A stretch of 64,000 bases of DNA, from NCBI RefSeq assembly GCF_900090245.1, contig NZ_FMDN01000006.1, forward strand, positions 124,001 to 188,000, in the 5' to 3' direction. This DNA comes from Micromonospora halophytica. Its GTDB lineage: Bacteria > Actinomycetota > Actinomycetes > Mycobacteriales > Micromonosporaceae. The notes beneath the pieces are model-generated. The model made no database searches. It saw only the letters and a list, made by a program, of their open reading frames with translations, and was not told the origin of the DNA. This document shows, one piece after another, positions 59,166-64,000 of the stretch. The stretch's first letter is position 1. Every line of letters starts with the position of its first letter. The position numbers were made by a program, and so were the translations under genes.

Positions 59166-59558
59166 TCAGTGGGAGGTGAGCAGGGTGAGCATCTCCGGCA
59201 GGTCGAAGAAGCGGGCGGTCTCCACGGCGGACGGGCTGCCGTGCGCCGGGTCGGCCCCGGCGTCGAGCAGGGCCCGGACGGCGTCGGCGTCGCGCCGGAA
59301 CACCGCCGCGGCGAGGGCGGTCTGACCCCGGTCGTTGGAACGGGTGTGGTCCGCGCCCCGGGCCAGCAGGGCCGCCACCGTCTCCGGGTGGGCGTGGTAC
59401 GCGGCCAGGATCAGCAACGTGTCGCCCTTGTCGTTGGTCATGTTCACCGGCAACCCGGCGTCGACGTACCCGCTGAGCTCCTCGGCCCCGCCGCTGCGCG
59501 CCAGGTCGAACATCCGATGGGCGAAGGCCAGCGTCTCGGCGTCCAGGTCGTCGGTCAC
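59166..59558 (-). CDS. ankyrin-repeat protein
   Basis: 130 residues. About three ankyrin repeats: LSGYVDAGLPVNMTNDKGDTLLILAAYHAHPE, TVAALLARGADHTRSNDRGQTALAAAVFRRDAD and AVRALLDAGADPAHGSPSAVETARFF, in the usual 33-residue period. Such short bacterial ankyrin proteins bind partner proteins, often enzymes such as catalase, as cofactors. Its operon partner is the DUF3500 protein. The GTG at 59558 is used; no signal peptide, so it is cytosolic. Confidence 0.88.
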   Translation of the reverse strand: MTDDLDAETLAFAHRMFDLARSGGAEELSGYVDAGLPVNMTNDKGDTLLILAAYHAHPETVAALLARGADHTRSNDRGQTALAAAVFRRDADAVRALLDAGADPAHGSPSAVETARFFDLPEMLTLLTSH

Positions 59559-59595
59559 CCGTCCAGGCTAGTGGCCCGGACCGCCGGGCGGGGCT

Positions 59596-59610
59596 GGTAG
59601 CTTGCCAGCC
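59596..59610 (+). promoter_or_regulatory. promoter element shared with position 9310
   Basis: GGTAGCTTGCCAGCC is an exact copy of the 15-mer at 9310-9324. TAGCTT fits a -10 box, 24 bases before the cupin ATG at 59627. The base on either side differs between the copies, so the conserved block is exactly this element. Confidence 0.45.
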
Positions 59611-59626
59611 CACGAGGGGGAGGATC

Positions 59627-60001
59627 ATGGACGACGTGTACGTGGGCAACGCCGGTGTGGACGGGGCCACCAACGCCGGCTGGCTGCTCGGCCACTTCAT
59701 GCCCGCCGGCGATCCCCGGCACAGCACCGACGTCGAGGTGAAGTGGGGTGTGCACCCGCCGGGGCAGGCCCGGTCGCGGTGGGCGACGAGTGAGCGACGC
59801 ACGACGCTGCTGGTGCTGGTCAGCGGTCGGTTCCGGCTGGAGTTCCCGGACCGCACGGTGGTGCTCGCCAGTCCGGGCGACTACGTCGTCTGGGGGCGTG
59901 GAGTCGACCACAGCTGGTACGCCGAGCAGGAGTCGGTCGTGCTCGCCGTGCGTTGGCCCTCGGTGCCCGGCTACCGGGTGGACCCGCCCGTGGTGCGCTG
60001 A
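59627..60001 (+). CDS. small cupin-fold protein
   Basis: 124 residues. A single double-stranded beta-helix: VEVKWGVHPPGQARSRWATSERRTTLLVLVSGRFRLEFPDRTVVLASPGDYVVWGRGVDHSWYAEQESVVLAVRWPS. The G(x)5-7PxG-type motif 2 is visible, with one likely metal-ligand His in VDHSW; the first-motif His pair is missing, so a binding rather than an enzymatic role is plausible. The ATG at 59627 has a very strong GAGGGGGAGG upstream. Possible signalling or stress role unknown. Confidence 0.75.
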   Translation: MDDVYVGNAGVDGATNAGWLLGHFMPAGDPRHSTDVEVKWGVHPPGQARSRWATSERRTTLLVLVSGRFRLEFPDRTVVLASPGDYVVWGRGVDHSWYAEQESVVLAVRWPSVPGYRVDPPVVR

Positions 60002-60279
60002 CCGCTGCCGGCGCGGCGTGTCCAGGACCTTCCGCCCTGGTGCGCCGGGCCGGCACCGGCCAATGTGATCGGTGCGGGGGTACCCCCCGTCCACGTCCAC
60101 CCCGTGACTCTGCTGTAATCATCTGGCTCGTACGCAGAGCGAGGGTTCGGATGCGATGTGTTCGTCATTTGTCACATTCATGCAACGCGGCCGCCCCTTG
60201 ACCCCCGCTCAGGGGCCCGGAAGCATCGATGAAGCGGCGTCCCGGGCCGTGGGATTACCCGGACCAGCCAAGGAGGACC

Positions 60280-60888
60280 ATGTCGGTCAGCCCCGCCTCG
60301 TCGCGCGCCGGATGGCATACGTCCCAACCTGCGGTCCCCGGTCGTCCCCCCGGCGGCCAGCGCCGCCCGGCCAACACCGCCGTGCCCGTCCTCACCGTGA
60401 CCCTGTCCATCCCGCTGGCCAACGAGGAGTCCCTGACCCCGCCGGCTCGGCGGCTGCTGGAGGCCGCGCGGGAGATGCTGGAGCGGGGCGAGGGCACCAT
60501 CACCACCACCGGCGTGCCGGCCGAACGGCGGCCCGAGCCGCTGCCCGCCGGCCGTTCCCCGGGCCGGTCGCTCGCGCCGGCCATCCCCGCCCTGCACATC
60601 CTGGCCGCCTCCCGCTCGGTGCTGCGTGACGGCGAGCCGTTGCCGCTGACCCGGCTGGAGTTCGACCTGCTGCTGCACCTGGTGGCCCATCCGCGCCGGG
60701 TCTTCACCCGGTTGCAGCTGCTCAACGCGGTCTGGGGCTACGAACACGCCGGGGTCCGGACGGTCGACGTGCACGTGCGGCGGCTGCGCGGCAAGGTGGG
60801 GGTGGACGTCCCGCTGGTCACCACCGTCTACGGCGTCGGCTACCGGCTCGCCGACGACGCCCGGGTCACCATCGACCGCACCGGCTGA
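60280..60888 (+). CDS. orphan OmpR-type winged-helix regulator without receiver
   Basis: 202 residues. The C-terminal 100 residues are an OmpR/PhoB effector domain (LPLTRLEFDLLLHLVAHPRRVFTRLQLLNAVWGYEHAGVRTVDVHVRRLRGKVG...VYGVGYRL). The N-terminal half is Pro/Ala/Arg-rich, with a short predicted helix (PPARRLLEAAREMLERGEGTI) in place of a receiver, so it cannot be a phospho-regulated response regulator. The ATG at 60280 has AAGGAGG three bases upstream, better than the ATG at 60229. Targets unknown. Confidence 0.8.
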   Translation: MSVSPASSRAGWHTSQPAVPGRPPGGQRRPANTAVPVLTVTLSIPLANEESLTPPARRLLEAAREMLERGEGTITTTGVPAERRPEPLPAGRSPGRSLAPAIPALHILAASRSVLRDGEPLPLTRLEFDLLLHLVAHPRRVFTRLQLLNAVWGYEHAGVRTVDVHVRRLRGKVGVDVPLVTTVYGVGYRLADDARVTIDRTG

Positions 60889-61009
60889 GCGGCCGGCACG
60901 CCGACCGGCCCACCACCGGCCCCGCCGTGGCCGTCCACGCCGTCGCACCGGAGTGGTCGGCGAGGGGACGCCCCGACCGCGCCGACCCCGGCCGGGGCAC
61001 CATGGTCGG

Positions 61010-61690
61010 ATGCGTGTCCGACCCATCTCGCCCGAGCGGCTCGTCGCCGAGCTGACCGAACGCGTCCTCGCCGCCGCCGACCTGGCCGCCGCCGCGTCGC
61101 CGTCCGGCGCGGGTCCGGCCGCCGAGCAGCCGCCGCCCCGGCTCCGGGTAGCCGTCGACGGTCCGCCCGCCGCCGACCCGGACCGGCTCGCCGACGCCCT
61201 GGTCGACCCGCTGCGCGCGGGCGGCCGTCCGGTGCTGCGGATCCGCGCCGAGGACTTCCTGCGTCCCGCTTCGGTCCGGTACGAGCATGGCCGGACCAAC
61301 CCGGACGCCTACTACGAGGGCTGGACCGACGAGGCCGGGCTACGCCGGGAGGTGCTCGAGCCGGCCGGCCCGGGCGGCTCCGGGCGGGTCGTGCCGTCCC
61401 TGTGGGACGACCGGGCCGACCGGGCCAGCCGCGCCCCGTACCTCGAGCTGCCCGCCGGCGCGGTGCTGCTGGTCAGCGGGGCGCTGCTGCTCGGCGGCGG
61501 CCTGCCCTTCGACCTGGCCGTGCACCTGGCGCTCTCCCCGGCCGCCCTGGCCCGGCGGACCGACCCGCAGCTGCGCTGGACGCTGCCCGCCTTCCACCGG
61601 TACGCCGACGAGGTCGACCCCGCCTCGTTCGCCGACGTCGTGGTCCGCGTCGACGACCCCCGGCACCCCGCGCTCGTCGAGCCGGCCTGA
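61010..61690 (+). CDS. uridine-kinase-like protein with a lost P-loop
   Basis: 226 residues. The overall pattern matches the actinobacterial uridine kinase-like family: VAVDGP near residue 45, VLRIRAEDFLRPASVRYEHGRTNPDAYYEGWTDEAGLRREVL, and a late LLVSGALLLGGGLPFDLAVHLALSPAALARR. Where the Walker A GxxxxGK[ST] should be, the sequence is VDGPPAADPDRLAD, without Lys-Ser/Thr. ATP-dependent phosphorylation is therefore doubtful; it may be a pseudo-kinase. The ATG at 61010 has no clear ribosome site. Confidence 0.7.
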   Translation: MRVRPISPERLVAELTERVLAAADLAAAASPSGAGPAAEQPPPRLRVAVDGPPAADPDRLADALVDPLRAGGRPVLRIRAEDFLRPASVRYEHGRTNPDAYYEGWTDEAGLRREVLEPAGPGGSGRVVPSLWDDRADRASRAPYLELPAGAVLLVSGALLLGGGLPFDLAVHLALSPAALARRTDPQLRWTLPAFHRYADEVDPASFADVVVRVDDPRHPALVEPA

Positions 61691-61719
61691 CCGGAGACGG
61701 AACCTCGGGAGAATTCGTC

Positions 61720-61746
61720 GGTTTGGTCGGCTCGGCGGGTGGGTAA
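61720..61746 (+). promoter_or_regulatory. SigF/SigB-type promoter of the DksA-like gene
   Basis: GGTTT (61720-61724), 16 bases, GGGTAA (61741-61746). An exact match to the consensus; the ATG at 61844 is about 97 bases downstream, leaving a moderate 5' leader. Confidence 0.75.
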
Positions 61747-61843
61747 TCGCCCGGCTCACAAGGCACGGGTGATCTCGCCCGTGCGCACCGGGTCCGGGAC
61801 GAACCGCCCCGGACAGCCACAGGCCCACGAAAGGCAGGCAGTG

Positions 61844-62242
61844 ATGCTCGTCCACGACACGGTCGGTACGGGCCGATCCCAGGCGGAGATCGACCAGATC
61901 CGACTCTCCCTGCAGGCCCGCCACGACGAGCTGTCCGCGGAGTACGAGCAGGCGGTCGCGCAGAGCCAGGTGCTGCGGCTGGTGGAGGTCGGCGACACCG
62001 CCGGCGACGACCATGCCGACAGCGGCACCAAGACCGCTGAGCGGGACACCGCGCAGTCCCTGCTGCGGACCATCCTGGAGCGCCGCGCCCAGTTCGAGCA
62101 CGCTCTGAGCCGGCTCGACGAGGGGACCTACGGCTTCTGTGAGGGCTGCTCCGCGCCGATCCCGGTCGAGCGGTTGGAGATCTTCCCGTCGGCCACCTCC
62201 TGCGTGACCTGCAAGCAGACGCGGGAGCGGCGGGCCGCCTGA
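61844..62242 (+). CDS. DksA/TraR-family zinc-finger protein
   Basis: 132 residues. An N-terminal coiled coil (about 12-93) precedes a C4 zinc finger (C99-xx-C102 ... C120-xx-C123: FCEGCSAPIPVERLEIFPSATSCVTCK). DksA-type proteins insert the coiled coil into the secondary channel of RNA polymerase during the stringent response; actinobacterial versions are often small stress proteins. ATG at 61844 (or GTG at 61841) follows AAAGGCAGG. It has a SigF-type promoter, which joins general stress to RNA polymerase control. Confidence 0.88.
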   Translation: MLVHDTVGTGRSQAEIDQIRLSLQARHDELSAEYEQAVAQSQVLRLVEVGDTAGDDHADSGTKTAERDTAQSLLRTILERRAQFEHALSRLDEGTYGFCEGCSAPIPVERLEIFPSATSCVTCKQTRERRAA

Positions 62243-62290
62243 GCGACGTCGTGATCGCGGGTCGGGTCGGGGACGCGGTGGACTATCCCC

Positions 62291-63160
62291 ATGGGTGAGA
62301 TCAAAGTGGGCACCGCGTCCTGGACCGACCGGACCCTGCTGGACTCGGGGTGGTACCCGCAGACCGCGGACACGCCGGAGAAACGGCTGGTGTACTACGC
62401 GCGCCAGTTCCCCCTGGTCGAGGTCGACGCCACCTACTATTCGCCGCCGGCCGAGCGGACCACGCGGCTGTGGGCGGAGCGGACCCCGCCCGGGTTCACC
62501 TTCAACATCAAGGCGTTCAGCCTGCTGACCGGCCACCCCACCCGGGTCTCCGCGCTCTACAAGGACCTGCGGCCGGACACCGACAAGCGCAACCTCTACC
62601 CGGACGACCTGCCCGCGCAGGCGTACGAGGAGGTCTGGACCCGGTTCCTGGCCGCGCTCGACCCACTGGTCGAGGCCGGCAAGCTGGGCGCGGTGCTGTT
62701 CCAGTTCCCGCCCTGGTTCACCATCAGGCGGGCCAACAGGGAGTACCTGCTGGAGGTCCAGCGGCGCTGCCACCCGCTGCGGCCGGTCTTCGAGTTCCGC
62801 CACGCCTCCTGGTTCGACGGCGACAACGCCGGCGAGACCCTGGACTTCCTGCGCCGGCACGAGCTGGCGTACGTCTGCGTGGACATGCCGCAGGGCCACC
62901 GGAACTCGGTGCCGCCGGTGCTGGCCGCGACCGCGGACCTGGCCGTGGTGCGCTTCCACGGGCACAGCGACAAGTGGACCAGCAGGGACATCCACGAGAA
63001 GTTCGGCTACCGCTACTCCGACCGTGAGCTGCGGGACTGGGCGCCGAAGCTGCGGGAGCTGGCGAGGGACGCCGCGCAGACGCACGTGCTGATGAACAAC
63101 TGCTATCGGGACTACGCGCAGACCAACGGCCAGCAGTTGCAGGGACTGCTCGCGGCGTGA
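62291..63160 (+). CDS. DUF72 family protein
   Basis: 289 residues. TIM-barrel-like DUF72 signature: IKVGTASWTDRTLLDSGWYP, FPLVEVDATYYSPPAERTTRLWAERTPPGFTFNIKAFSLLTGHPT, GAVLFQFPPWF, VFEFRHASWF, YVCVDMPQG, VVRFHGHS and HVLMNNCYRDYAQTNGQQL. Biochemical function is unknown, though the family is universal enough to suggest a housekeeping nucleic-acid or repair role. The ATG at 62291 lies 48 bases after the DksA-like gene, probably co-transcribed. Confidence 0.88.
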   Translation: MGEIKVGTASWTDRTLLDSGWYPQTADTPEKRLVYYARQFPLVEVDATYYSPPAERTTRLWAERTPPGFTFNIKAFSLLTGHPTRVSALYKDLRPDTDKRNLYPDDLPAQAYEEVWTRFLAALDPLVEAGKLGAVLFQFPPWFTIRRANREYLLEVQRRCHPLRPVFEFRHASWFDGDNAGETLDFLRRHELAYVCVDMPQGHRNSVPPVLAATADLAVVRFHGHSDKWTSRDIHEKFGYRYSDRELRDWAPKLRELARDAAQTHVLMNNCYRDYAQTNGQQLQGLLAA

Positions 63161-63182
63161 CGCCGGGCGCCGTCCGCCGGCT

Positions 63183-63213
63183 TCACCCGCAGCGGGTGAG
63201 GTGGGCTCACCCG
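63183..63213 (+). promoter_or_regulatory. two mutually exclusive short hairpins
   Basis: CGGGTGAG (63193-63200) can pair with CTCACCCG (63206-63213), while the GGGTGA inside it (63194-63199) can instead pair with TCACCC (63183-63188). They lie just after the DUF72 stop and upstream of the next small gene. It may be only a terminator. Confidence 0.3.
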
Positions 63214-63286
63214 GTTCCCGCGCAGCATGGGCGGTGCCGGTCACCGAGCGACCGGCCGACACCGACGAGGTACGGAGGTGACCGGT

Positions 63287-63487
63287 ATGGGAGTGCGGGT
63301 GGTGGCGGACCCACGGCGTGGTGCCGTGCTGCACGTCGTCGGCTCGGGTGGTGGCAGCAGCATCCGGCGGCCGGCGCGGACCGACCGGCTCAGTCCGGTC
63401 CGGCAGGAGCGGGGGCCGTCCGGGCCACCGCGACGCGACGACGACCGACGGTGGGAGAACGAGACGCGGGGGTGGCGTGATGGCTGA
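63287..63487 (+). CDS. 66-residue Arg-rich protein of unknown function
   Basis: ATG at 63287 with GGAGG eight bases upstream. The first 25 residues (MGVRVVADPRRGAVLHVVGSG) could form short beta strands; the rest is Arg, Pro, Asp and Gly rich and likely disordered. Its stop at 63485-63487 overlaps the DUF2267 start by eight bases, the same ATGGCTGA overlap used elsewhere in the window, which argues for real translation. No family recognised. Confidence 0.5.
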   Translation: MGVRVVADPRRGAVLHVVGSGGGSSIRRPARTDRLSPVRQERGPSGPPRRDDDRRWENETRGWRDG

Positions 63488-63908
63488 GCAGCTGCATTCG
63501 GCATTCGAGACCTCGATGGACAAGACCAACCTGATCCTCAAGGACATCGAGCAGGCGTACGGCTGGCCCAAGGCACAGCGCAACCAGTCCTACGCGGCGC
63601 TGCGGACCGTCCTGCACCTGCTGCGCGACCGGATGACGGTGCAGGAGAGCGCCGAGTTCGCCGCGCAGTTGCCGGTGCTGGTCCGCGGGATCTACTTCGA
63701 CGGGTGGCAGCCGGACAACGTCCCGATCAAGCTCAACCGGGACGACTTCCTCTACGAGGTCCGCCAGGGCTTCCCGTACGACGTGGAGGGCGGCGCCGAG
63801 CGGGTGACGCAGGTGGTGCTCGACACCCTGCGCCGGCACATCACCCAGGGGGAGTGGGAGGACGTCAGGTCCACCATGCCCAAGGACATGCAGCAGCTGA
63901 TCCCGTGA
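63480..63908 (+). CDS. DUF2267 family protein
   Basis: 142 residues. Family hallmarks: TNLILKDIEQAYGW, SYAALRTVLHLLRDRMTVQESAEFAAQLPVLVRGIYFDGWQPDNVP, EVRQGFPYDVEGGAERVTQVVLDTLRRHITQGEWEDVRSTMPKDMQQL. Two related helical halves resemble the two-repeat arrangement of DUF2267. The role is unknown; members are common in stress or envelope gene groups of actinobacteria. It overlaps the small upstream gene and is followed by a terminator. Confidence 0.88.
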   Translation: MAEQLHSAFETSMDKTNLILKDIEQAYGWPKAQRNQSYAALRTVLHLLRDRMTVQESAEFAAQLPVLVRGIYFDGWQPDNVPIKLNRDDFLYEVRQGFPYDVEGGAERVTQVVLDTLRRHITQGEWEDVRSTMPKDMQQLIP

Positions 63909-63922
63909 CCGGATGACATCCC

Positions 63923-63952
63923 GCCCGTCCCGCCGTGTCAGGCGGGGCGGGC
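63923..63952 (+). terminator. terminator after the DUF2267 gene
   Basis: GCCCGTCCCGCC (63923-63934) pairs with GGCGGGGCGGGC (63941-63952) with one T-G pair and a 6-base loop, 15 bases after the stop. Confidence 0.75.
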
Positions 63953-64000
63953 CTCGTCACGGATGACCGCTCCCGCCGGTCGCGGTGCTGCCGACGCGTG

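Overview
The window is very GC-rich, densely coded actinobacterial chromosome. Strong third-position GC bias, frequent GTG starts, 4-nt start/stop overlaps, leaderless-looking promoters and the gene set (GAF-ANTAR protein, SecA2, DUF2267, glucosyl-3-phosphoglycerate synthase, trehalose genes) point to Micromonosporaceae, probably Micromonospora or a close relative; that assignment is an inference from style and content. No rRNA, tRNA, CRISPR array, prophage or insertion sequence was recognised.

Layout. 0-5 kb: two STAS anti-sigma-factor antagonists face a four-gene set of SpoIIE-type phosphatase, a B12-binding protein with CarH photoreceptor residues, a third STAS protein and a single-domain response regulator. 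5-13 kb: coiled-coil protein, lysozyme-like secreted protein, membrane EEP phosphatase, OsmC, Ser/Thr kinase, an OmpR-type two-component system, AraC regulator, VOC protein. 13-18.5 kb: a cassette of small membrane protein, methyltransferase and membrane sulfatase, then citrate synthase. 19-27 kb: an alpha-glucan synthase-like glycosyltransferase divergent from glgX-treY-treZ (glycogen to trehalose). 27-36 kb: a chimeric LysR-type gene, a PadR/membrane-protein pair, class A beta-lactamase, cyclase-like protein, zinc alcohol dehydrogenase with a 30-bp tandem duplication, glutamate-cysteine ligase. 36-43.7 kb: Balon/Rv2629-like ribosome factor, ThDP enzyme, haem-oxygenase-like diiron protein, CDGSH protein, and a SigF/SigB-type sigma factor fused to a STAS domain. 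44-49 kb (minus strand): ctaD, a STAS-kinase fusion, two glycosyltransferases. 49-64 kb: oxidoreductases, ABC exporter, SecA2, GAF-ANTAR, DUF2231, methyltransferase, small stress-type proteins, DksA-like protein, DUF72, DUF2267.

The main theme is partner-switching control of a general-stress sigma factor. The window holds three stand-alone STAS antagonists, a PP2C phosphatase next to a putative B12 light or cobalamin sensor, a STAS-anti-sigma kinase fusion, and a sigma factor carrying its own STAS domain. Both fused STAS domains have lost the phosphorylatable serine. Five exact copies of GTTT-N16-GGGTA, the SigF/SigB-type promoter pattern, all with 16-nt spacing, stand in the right orientation before the Ser/Thr kinase, the STAS-kinase fusion, the GAF-ANTAR gene, DUF2231 and the DksA-like gene. 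Weaker matches precede ctaD, osmC and the diiron gene. Together these suggest an input-to-output stress regulon spread over 60 kb.

All calls come from reading the sequence and remembered family features; no database search was run. Start codons are reasoned choices, and long open frames antisense to real genes were treated as high-GC artefacts.
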